A stretch of 16,159 bases of DNA from CBDVBD01 sp965372135 (GTDB taxonomy: Bacteria; Electryoneota; RPQS01; CBDVBD01): NCBI GenBank assembly GCA_965372135.1, contig CBDVBD010000067.1, forward strand, positions 1-16,159. The letters are read 5' to 3'. The notes beneath the pieces were generated by a model. It was given only the letters and a program-made list of their open reading frames with translations. It was not told where the DNA came from and did not search any database. Position numbers and translations under genes: made by a program. Positions within the stretch are counted from its first letter, which is position 1. Each line of letters begins with the position of its first letter. Of the stretch, positions 1 to 5,587 are shown in pieces.

Positions 1-302
1 TAGGCTCCTTAGCGGTAGCAGCTAGCGCATTCTCAGAAGTGCAGGGTCAACCGATTTTTTTACCTACCACAACGTTAATACTAGCGGGGCTAGTCGTAGT
101 GTTGTCCGGGCTTGACTCGATATTAAATCCAGGGGCAAGGAAGCGAGTTGGTTTTAAGAAGAGTAATGCACTTCGGGAGCTTGAGAATAGAGTAAGTGTA
201 GTAGCACTTCATGTGACGTCTGAGGAACTTTCAGAATTGATCCTTGAAGCAAATACTGAGCTTAAGGATATGTTAGATGACTATGCTGAAAAGGGATATT
301 GA
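1..302 (+). CDS. SLATT/DUF4231-like two-helix membrane protein, 3' end only
   Basis: The reading frame is open from the left window edge (codons begin at base 3) to a TGA at 300-302, so the start lies outside the window. The GTG at 39 is probably internal, not a true start. The visible 100 residues hold the end of one hydrophobic stretch, a short polar turn (EVQGQP), a second membrane helix (about LILAGLVVVLSGLDSIL), then a basic NPGARKR stretch and a helical, acidic C-terminus. This helix-turn-helix followed by a Pro-Gly-basic motif and a long cytosolic helix resembles the SLATT/DUF4231 family. Those are two-helix membrane proteins predicted to act as pore-forming effectors in bacterial conflict systems. 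The family assignment is by eye and the partner genes would lie to the left. Base composition is more AT-rich than the dap genes that follow. Confidence 0.5.
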   Translation, partial: GSLAVAASAFSEVQGQPIFLPTTTLILAGLVVVLSGLDSILNPGARKRVGFKKSNALRELENRVSVVALHVTSEELSELILEANTELKDMLDDYAEKGY

Positions 303-318
303 CACAAATATTTGTTTT

Positions 319-338
319 CGTGCTGTAGGGTGCCCCTG
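319..338 (+). repeat. Degenerate copy of the CAGGTG stem-loop repeat
   Basis: GTGCTGTAGGGTGCCCC closely resembles the left half of the perfect stem-loop at 9711-9734 (GTGCTGTCAGGTGTCCCC). The right arm (TGCCTA) is only partly complementary. It sits just past the stop codon of the first gene, in a 250-bp spacer that otherwise holds only the ACTTTCAC repeats and the dapA promoter. Confidence 0.4.
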
Positions 339-404
339 CCTAAAAATCAAGTAGATATTGTTCTTAGCCGGTTTCAAGTAAGAATGTCCTGGTAATTTCC
401 CCCA

Positions 405-461
405 ACTTTCACACCTTCACACGCTTGTCGGCCCTCTGGTGGATTCATACTTTCACACTTT
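405..461 (+). repeat. Short 8-bp-period ACTTTCAC repeats
   Basis: ACTTTCAC-ACCTTCAC-ACGCTTGT runs with an 8-bp period at 405-428, and ACTTTCAC-ACTTT recurs at 449-461. A similar 8-bp period array, built on CTAACTTT, lies at 5461-5492 in another spacer. No coding potential is seen. Confidence 0.4.
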
Positions 462-485
462 AATAAACTATTTTCCTTTTTTCCC

Positions 486-514
486 TTGACAATCGCCCAT
501 TATTGCCTTATTTT
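486..514 (+). promoter_or_regulatory. Sigma70-type promoter for dapA-dapB
   Basis: A perfect -35 hexamer TTGACA (486-491), a 17-bp spacer and a -10-like TATTTT (509-514) lie 38 bases before the dapA start. This gives a short leader of about 30 bases containing the GGAGG ribosome-binding site at 544-548. No lysine riboswitch or T-box fits in such a leader. Confidence 0.65.
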
Positions 515-552
515 GAAACAGCAATCCCTAACATTGTAACATTGGAGGATAA

Positions 553-1425
553 ATGTTCAAAGGTCTCTATGTCGCCCTGGTCACCCCGTTCACTGAAACC
601 GGGCTCGACGAAGGCAAACTGCGCGAACTGGTTCAATTCCATCTGGAATCCGGAACTCACGGCTTAGTCCCCTGCGGCACTACCGGCGAAAACCCCACAT
701 TCACCTGGGACGAACACTTTCGCATCATCGAAATCGTGGCGGAAGTTGCCAAAGGCAAACTGGACATCGTCCCCGGCGCCGGCACCAACTCCACCTGGAA
801 ATCCATCGAAAACGTGAAACGCGCCAAAGACCTGGGCGCCGATGGAGCCATGGTGATCGCCCCCTACTACAACAAACCCACCCAGGACGGCTTGGTCGCA
901 CACTTCGAAGCCATCGCCAATGCGGTGGATTTCCCATTGTTAGTATACAACATCCCCGGTAGAACCTCGGTCAACATCCAGCCGGAAACCTTCGCCCGCA
1001 TGATGGATATCCCTCAAATCCAAGCTATCAAGGAAGCCACCGGCGACCTGGGACAAACCATCGCCATTCGTACGCTATGCGGCGACCGGTTCGCCATCAT
1101 GTCCGGTGACGATGCATTAACCTTGCCCATCATGTCCGTCGGCGGCACTGGTGTCGTTTCCGTGGTCGGAAACTTCATCCCCAAGGACATGATCGCCATG
1201 ATCGACGCCATCGAGAACAACAACCTCGAAGAAGCCCAACGGTGGAACCAAAAATTATTCCCCCTGATCCAATCCATGTTCTACGAAACCAACCCAACCC
1301 CGGTAAAAGCAGCCATGAACTTGCTGGGCTGGAACCTGGGCAAACCCCGCCTGCCAATGGTTCCCATGAGTCCTGCCAACCGAGACCGCATGAAAAAAGT
1401 CATGCAAAATTACGGGTTGCTGTAA
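553..1425 (+). CDS. dapA: 4-hydroxy-tetrahydrodipicolinate synthase
   Basis: DapA condenses pyruvate with L-aspartate-4-semialdehyde in the cytoplasm, the first committed step to diaminopimelate and lysine. The 290-residue length is normal for this class I aldolase (TIM barrel). Visible hallmarks are the GTTGE loop at residues 42-46 (Thr43-Thr44 of the catalytic triad), Tyr132 followed by NIPGRT (residues 133-138, with substrate-binding Arg137), and Lys160 in the AIKEATGD motif, which forms the Schiff base with pyruvate. The ATG at 553 is preceded at good spacing by a clear GGAGG. The gene is followed 10 bases later by dapB, so the two consecutive pathway enzymes form an operon. The promoter at 486-514 drives it. 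No key residue is missing, and assignment is secure. Confidence 0.97.
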   Translation: MFKGLYVALVTPFTETGLDEGKLRELVQFHLESGTHGLVPCGTTGENPTFTWDEHFRIIEIVAEVAKGKLDIVPGAGTNSTWKSIENVKRAKDLGADGAMVIAPYYNKPTQDGLVAHFEAIANAVDFPLLVYNIPGRTSVNIQPETFARMMDIPQIQAIKEATGDLGQTIAIRTLCGDRFAIMSGDDALTLPIMSVGGTGVVSVVGNFIPKDMIAMIDAIENNNLEEAQRWNQKLFPLIQSMFYETNPTPVKAAMNLLGWNLGKPRLPMVPMSPANRDRMKKVMQNYGLL

Positions 1426-1435
1426 AGGAAACGTT

Positions 1436-2206
1436 ATGATCCGAATCGCACTGTGCGGCGCACTGGGACGGATGGGTAAAACCATCACAGAAGCCATATC
1501 CCAACATGACGACCTGGAGCTCGGTGCCGCCATCGAATCTCCTGGACATCCGGAACTCGACACCCAAATCCAAAATATCAAAGTCGAATCCGACCTGTTA
1601 CCGGTGGTCAGCTATTCGGACGTGGTGGTTGACTTTTCCACACCAACTGGCGCTGTCAATCACGCAAAAATCGCTTCAGACCACCTGAAACCTTTCGTCA
1701 CTGGTGTGACTGCCTTTACCGAGGACCAGGAGACCACCTTAAAAGAATTATCAGCCGGCATCCCCATCGTCAAAGCCCCCAACATGTCCGTGGGCGTAAA
1801 CCTGCTGTATCAATTAGTAAATGACGCCGCCAGGATCCTGGGCGATGATTTCGACATTGAAGTAATAGAAGCCCATCATCGCTATAAAAAGGACGCTCCC
1901 AGCGGCACCGCAGTGCGGCTGGCAGATATCCTATCGGCAAAACGGTCCGATCCGAATATCATCCACGGTCGTCACGGCATGACTGGTGAACGCCCCAGCA
2001 ATGAAATCGCAATTCATGCCCTGCGTGGCGGTGATATAATCGGTGAGCACACCGTGGTATTTGCCGGCTTGGGAGAGCGGGTGGAAATCACCCACCGCGC
2101 TCACAGCCGCATGACTTTCGCCAACGGCGTCATCCGTTCCATACGATTTATAATTGAAAAACCAGCTGGTTTGTACACCATGAACGACGTCCTTGGCTTA
2201 AAATAA
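1436..2206 (+). CDS. dapB: 4-hydroxy-tetrahydrodipicolinate reductase
   Basis: DapB reduces the DapA product to tetrahydrodipicolinate using NAD(P)H. The 256-residue protein starts with a Rossmann nucleotide-binding loop (CGALGRMG, residues 7-14). It carries the family signature EAHHRYKKDAPSGTA at residues 145-159, which contains the catalytic His147 and Lys151 (equivalents of His159 and Lys163 in E. coli) and the substrate-binding PSGT. The C-terminal GEHTVVFAGLGE segment is also typical. AAAGGA just before the ATG serves as ribosome-binding site and overlaps the dapA stop codon, which fits translation coupled to dapA. An intrinsic terminator follows 25 bases after the stop codon, so the operon seems to contain only these two genes. 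Confidence 0.97.
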   Translation: MIRIALCGALGRMGKTITEAISQHDDLELGAAIESPGHPELDTQIQNIKVESDLLPVVSYSDVVVDFSTPTGAVNHAKIASDHLKPFVTGVTAFTEDQETTLKELSAGIPIVKAPNMSVGVNLLYQLVNDAARILGDDFDIEVIEAHHRYKKDAPSGTAVRLADILSAKRSDPNIIHGRHGMTGERPSNEIAIHALRGGDIIGEHTVVFAGLGERVEITHRAHSRMTFANGVIRSIRFIIEKPAGLYTMNDVLGLK

Positions 2207-2231
2207 TTGTAAAAAACAGACGACCAATATT

Positions 2232-2259
2232 ACCCGAGGGACCCCTCCTTCGGGTTTTT
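2232..2259 (+). terminator. Rho-independent terminator after dapB
   Basis: ACCCGAGG (2232-2239) pairs with CCTTCGGGT (2247-2255) with one bulged T, a 7-base loop, and a run of five T ending at 2259. It lies between dapB and copA. Only 26 bases separate it from the copA start codon, so copA is either transcribed by read-through or from a promoter that overlaps this short stretch. No convincing promoter was seen there. Confidence 0.75.
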
Positions 2260-2285
2260 CAAAATATTTACAAAGGTGTAACCAA

Positions 2286-4724
2286 ATGACATCGCACAAT
2301 ACTACCACAATTAACCTATCCATCGAAGGCATGACCTGTGCCTCCTGTGTAACTCGAGTAGAAAAAAGCTTGACCGACGTCGAGGGTGTATCCAACGTCG
2401 CAGTCAATCTTACGACCAAGCGCGGTACCATCGAATACAATCCGGAAACCGCCGACCCCAAGCAGCTAATAACCGCCGTACAGAACACCGGCTACTCCGT
2501 TCCAACAACACAAATAACTTTCCCAATAGAAGGAATGACTTGCGCCTCATGTGTTAACCGCGTCGAACAAGCACTAAAAGCTGTACCAGAAGTATTGATC
2601 GCATCCGTCATCCTCGACCCTGGCAAAGCCGTGATTGAAGCGTTACCCGACATAGACCAAAATCAATTAATCCAGGCAATCACCAACGCCGGGTACACCG
2701 TCCCCGAAGATGCCGAAAGTACAACTACTGTAGCAGAGGACACACCCGACGACGACAAGGAATTCCGGCAATACCGCACCCGGTTCCTATATTCCCTGTA
2801 TTTAACCATCGCCATCATGCTGCTGTCCATGCGGCATATGATCCCAGGTTTGAGCAGCATCCCGACAATATGGGCACATCCAATCCTATTAATTCTGACC
2901 ACCCCAATCATCCTTGGACCTGGCGGCATCTTCTTTCGAGGTGCCTGGCATGGCTTGCGTCACAGGTACGCCGACATGAATACCCTGGTGGCAGTCGGAA
3001 CCGGAGTCGCATATATCTACAGCACCGTCGCGATAATCATCCCCCGCGCCATGTCGGAGCAATCAGGCGCAACACACTTGTACTTCGATACCGCCGCCAT
3101 AATCATCACCCTCGTCCTGCTGGGTCGCATGTTGGAAGCTCGAGCGCGCGGAAAAACCTCATCTGCCATTAAAGCGCTTCTGAACCTATCCCCCAAAACA
3201 GCCCGAATCATCCGGGGTGATCACGACGAAGACATCCCTGCTGATCAAATCCAAGTCGGCGACCGCTTACGGGTACGTCCTGGTGAATCCATCCCCACCG
3301 ACGGCATCATCGAAAGCGGTAACGCCATGGTGGATGAATCCATGGTCACCGGAGAATCCTTACCTGTGCCCAAAAAAGACGGTGATCAGGTCATCGGTGC
3401 CACCATGAACCAATCCGGCAGCGTCGTCATGATCGCTGAAAAAATAGGCAAAGACACCGTCCTATCCCAAATCATCCAACTGGTGGAAACCGCCCAGACT
3501 ACCAAACCCCCTATACAGAAACTGGCAGACAAGGTTGCCGGAATCTTCGTACCGATAGTGATCGCAATCGCTGTTCTAACTTTCCTCGTATGGATGCTTG
3601 TAGGACCGGAACCACGTTTCGCTGCAGCGATGCTATCGGCAGTCGCCGTATTAATAATCTCCTGCCCCTGCGCCATGGGTTTAGCCACCCCCACCGCCGT
3701 AACCGCTGGAATGGGTGCCGGTGCCCGTCAAGGAATCCTGTTTCGTGGTGCGGACAGCCTGGAGATTATCGACAAAATCCAGACTATCGTCCTGGACAAA
3801 ACCGGCACCATCACTCAAGGAAATCCGGAACTGGAATCTATACAATCCATCGGCGAGCAGGAAGATACTGACCTGTTAAAAATCGCTGCCAGCCTGGAAC
3901 GAGCATCCGAACACCCCCTGGGGAACGCCTTGGTTCGAGCTGCCGAACTCCGCAATATCCCCCTGGATGAACCTACCAATGTGGTTGCCACACCTGGTTT
4001 GGGAATCAAAGGAACCGTCAATGAGCAGTCGGTGATCATTGGCAGCAGCAAATGGATGGCACAGCACGATATCTCACCTATCGAAATTGACAAACACAGT
4101 TCCGGCGGGAGTATGATCTTATACCTCGCCATTGATGGCACACACGCCGCTACATTGATTCTAAGTGACCCCGTGAAATCGGGATCCAAAGACGCCATTG
4201 CCCAGTTGAAATCCAACGGTAAACAGGTTATGCTGCTATCCGGCGATATCCCTGAAACCGCGCAATCCATTGCCAAACAGGTGGGAATCGATCACACCAT
4301 CGCTCAAGTAATGCCTGACCAAAAAGTCGATGAAATAAAAAAACTCCAGGCTGATGGAACCAAAGTCGCCATGGTGGGCGATGGTATCAACGATGCCCCG
4401 GCGTTAGCCCAATCCGATGTGGGTATCGCCATCGGCACCGGCACCGATGTCGCCATCGAAAGCGCCGACATTACCCTAATGTCAGGTGACCTGCGCGCCG
4501 TCCCAAAAGCCTTGGAATTATCACGCAAAACCCTTCGAACCATCCGCCAAAACCTATTCTGGGCGTTCTTCTACAATGTCATCGCTATCCCAATCGCAGC
4601 CGGAGCTCTGTATCCCGCCTTCGGATTTCGGCTATCACCCGCAGTTGCTGCCGCCGCCATGGCATTCAGTTCCGTATCCGTCGTCACCAACAGCCTTCGG
4701 CTAAAAAGAGCAATCGCAAAATAA
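2286..4724 (+). CDS. copA: Cu+-exporting P1B-type ATPase with two heavy-metal-binding domains
   Basis: This inner-membrane pump exports cytoplasmic Cu+ (or Ag+) at the cost of ATP. Two N-terminal HMA domains each carry GMTCASC (Cys18/Cys21 and Cys86/Cys89). They are followed by the eight-helix P1B core with TGES in the actuator domain (355-358), the CPC transport motif (460-462), the phosphorylated Asp504 in DKTGT, the SEHP motif (541-544) that binds adenine, and GDGIND (698-703). A late helix has FYN and the last helix has MAFSSVSVVTNS, the pattern specific to the Cu+ (1B-1) subgroup, which makes Zn2+ or Co2+ unlikely. The length of 812 residues is typical. AAAGGTG lies upstream of the ATG. 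The DinB-like gene begins 15 bases after the stop codon. No copper-responsive operator could be recognised upstream. Confidence 0.96.
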   Translation: MTSHNTTTINLSIEGMTCASCVTRVEKSLTDVEGVSNVAVNLTTKRGTIEYNPETADPKQLITAVQNTGYSVPTTQITFPIEGMTCASCVNRVEQALKAVPEVLIASVILDPGKAVIEALPDIDQNQLIQAITNAGYTVPEDAESTTTVAEDTPDDDKEFRQYRTRFLYSLYLTIAIMLLSMRHMIPGLSSIPTIWAHPILLILTTPIILGPGGIFFRGAWHGLRHRYADMNTLVAVGTGVAYIYSTVAIIIPRAMSEQSGATHLYFDTAAIIITLVLLGRMLEARARGKTSSAIKALLNLSPKTARIIRGDHDEDIPADQIQVGDRLRVRPGESIPTDGIIESGNAMVDESMVTGESLPVPKKDGDQVIGATMNQSGSVVMIAEKIGKDTVLSQIIQLVETAQTTKPPIQKLADKVAGIFVPIVIAIAVLTFLVWMLVGPEPRFAAAMLSAVAVLIISCPCAMGLATPTAVTAGMGAGARQGILFRGADSLEIIDKIQTIVLDKTGTITQGNPELESIQSIGEQEDTDLLKIAASLERASEHPLGNALVRAAELRNIPLDEPTNVVATPGLGIKGTVNEQSVIIGSSKWMAQHDISPIEIDKHSSGGSMILYLAIDGTHAATLILSDPVKSGSKDAIAQLKSNGKQVMLLSGDIPETAQSIAKQVGIDHTIAQVMPDQKVDEIKKLQADGTKVAMVGDGINDAPALAQSDVGIAIGTGTDVAIESADITLMSGDLRAVPKALELSRKTLRTIRQNLFWAFFYNVIAIPIAAGALYPAFGFRLSPAVAAAAMAFSSVSVVTNSLRLKRAIAK

Positions 4725-4739
4725 ATCATAGGTCAACTC

Positions 4740-5201
4740 ATGGAATTATTGACTTCCGATCTGATTCGAAAATCCCTCCATGGCGAATGGTCACACCCGG
4801 ATCCAGTCAAAGCATTGGATGACGTAGATTGGAAAAAAGCCGGCGAAAAAATCCCCAACCTCCCCTACACCATCTGGCAGTTGTTTTGTCACGCTGAATA
4901 CTGGCAAAGGTTAATCCTGCAGGGTCTGAAAGGGGAAACAGTTACCTGGCCCGAGAATCTTGAAGACTCCTGGCACACTTCCCACACCGCCAAATCCGAC
5001 CGGGAATTTCAGCAATTGGTCACCGAGTTCAACCAACAGTTAGAGGAAATTGAATCGATCCTTAATGACGATATCCTGGCTGAGGATTTCCCCGGTGGCG
5101 ACGGCATGAACAACGCCGAGTTCCTGCGAGTCCTCATCACCCACAATTCCTACCACTTCGGTCAGATTATCGTACTGAAACGCCTACTCAGCACCATGTA
5201 G
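4740..5201 (+). CDS. DinB-superfamily protein (putative metal-dependent four-helix bundle)
   Basis: This 153-residue soluble protein shows the DinB/YfiT-like pattern of three spaced histidines that form a metal site: His51 in an FCHAEYW context, and His135 and His139 in the HNSYHFGQ motif near the C-terminus, followed by the final helix IIVLKRLL. Members of the superfamily include damage-inducible proteins of unknown role and thiol-dependent transferases (bacillithiol- or mycothiol-dependent), so the reaction cannot be deduced. It lies 15 bases after copA on the same strand with AGGTC as a weak ribosome-binding site, and is probably co-transcribed. A role in metal or thiol stress would fit this neighbour, but that is inference. 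The stop codon abuts a structured palindromic region. Confidence 0.8.
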   Translation: MELLTSDLIRKSLHGEWSHPDPVKALDDVDWKKAGEKIPNLPYTIWQLFCHAEYWQRLILQGLKGETVTWPENLEDSWHTSHTAKSDREFQQLVTEFNQQLEEIESILNDDILAEDFPGGDGMNNAEFLRVLITHNSYHFGQIIVLKRLLSTM

Positions 5202-5266
5202 GTCAGGATCCCTGTCCGAATGTCCAAATGGACTCCTATGGAGGACGCCTACGGCGCGATCCTGAC
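5202..5266 (+). repeat. Cloverleaf-like palindromic element
   Basis: A perfect 9-bp inverted repeat, GTCAGGATC (5202-5210) and GATCCTGAC (5258-5266), encloses three hairpins placed back to back. These are GTCC-AAAT-GGAC (5222-5233), TCCT-ATGG-AGGA (5234-5245) and CGCC-TAC-GGCG (5246-5256). It starts on the base after the DinB-like stop codon. There is no T run, so it is not a standard terminator. It opens a 386-bp gene-free spacer (5202-5587) that holds at least six hairpin elements, a short tandem array and one promoter, and no credible gene. Confidence 0.55.
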
Positions 5267-5275
5267 ATCACTCTC

Positions 5276-5320
5276 CGTCATTGCGAATCCCGCCTTCGCG
5301 GAATGTGGCAATCTCATTGT
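5276..5320 (+). repeat. Dispersed GTCATTGCGA...GGCAATCTC intergenic repeat
   Basis: The element begins CGTCATTGCGA and ends GGCAATCTCATTGT, with ATTGC and GCAAT as complementary outer arms and an inner CCGC/GCGG hairpin around CTTC. This arrangement resembles a widespread class of small non-coding palindromic repeats found in spacers of many bacterial genomes. Family membership is recalled, not searched. Confidence 0.5.
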
Positions 5321-5321
5321 A

Positions 5322-5341
5322 CTGACAGGTGTTTACACCTG
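5322..5341 (+). repeat. CAGGTG stem-loop repeat, second copy
   Basis: CAGGTGT (5326-5332) pairs perfectly with ACACCTG (5335-5341). With the leading CTGA it matches the stem-loop at 9711-9734 over most of its length. Confidence 0.55.
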
Positions 5342-5345
5342 GAAG

Positions 5346-5361
5346 TCCGCCTACCGGCGGA
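5346..5361 (+). repeat. TCCGCC/GGCGGA hairpin
   Basis: TCCGCC-TACC-GGCGGA is a perfect 6-bp stem with a 4-base loop. Near-identical hairpins occur at 5442-5457 and 14088-14103. Confidence 0.5.
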
Positions 5362-5411
5362 TCATCCCCGCGCAGAGCTTGCCCTTAAGTGGCAGGAATC
5401 CAGGATCTAAT

Positions 5412-5430
5412 TCGGATTCCCCGAATCCGA
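5412..5430 (+). repeat. TCGGATTC hairpin
   Basis: TCGGATTC (5412-5419) pairs perfectly with GAATCCGA (5423-5430) around a CCC loop. There is no following T run. Confidence 0.5.
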
Positions 5431-5441
5431 CACAAACCCTG

Positions 5442-5457
5442 TCCGCCTACTGGCGGA
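5442..5457 (+). repeat. TCCGCC/GGCGGA hairpin, second copy
   Basis: TCCGCC-TACT-GGCGGA differs from the copy at 5346-5361 only in one loop base. Confidence 0.5.
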
Positions 5458-5460
5458 TTG

Positions 5461-5492
5461 CTCACTTGTTAACTTGCTAACTTTCTAACTTT
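5461..5492 (+). repeat. Four-unit 8-bp tandem repeat
   Basis: Four units with period 8: CTCACTTG, TTAACTTG, CTAACTTT, CTAACTTT. It lies just upstream of the promoter of the solenoid protein gene. Confidence 0.55.
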
Positions 5493-5510
5493 CCAAATAT
5501 ACCTTTTCCC

Positions 5511-5539
5511 TTGTTTTTCCTGCCAAAAGTTGCTATATT
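5511..5539 (+). promoter_or_regulatory. Sigma70-type promoter for the solenoid/HEAT protein
   Basis: TTGTTT (5511-5516) and TATATT (5534-5539) are separated by exactly 17 bp, 48 bases before the ATG at 5588. It is the only promoter-like pair seen between the repeats and the gene. Confidence 0.5.
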
Positions 5540-5587
5540 CCTAACACAATTCTAACTCCCATACCCTCATAGCTAACGGCAAACATT

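Noticed and set aside
303..552. Lysine riboswitch or T-box before dapA
   Set aside because: The promoter at 486-514 leaves only about 30 leader bases, and no conserved riboswitch core was seen upstream.
2260..2285. CueR-type operator/promoter for copA
   Set aside because: The gap after the dapB terminator is only 26 bases and shows no recognisable dyad or -35/-10 pair.
5220..5480. 86-residue plus-strand frame (and a 60-residue one at 5228-5410) in the spacer
   Set aside because: Both run through the chain of palindromic repeats, have no ribosome-binding site and no protein-like composition.
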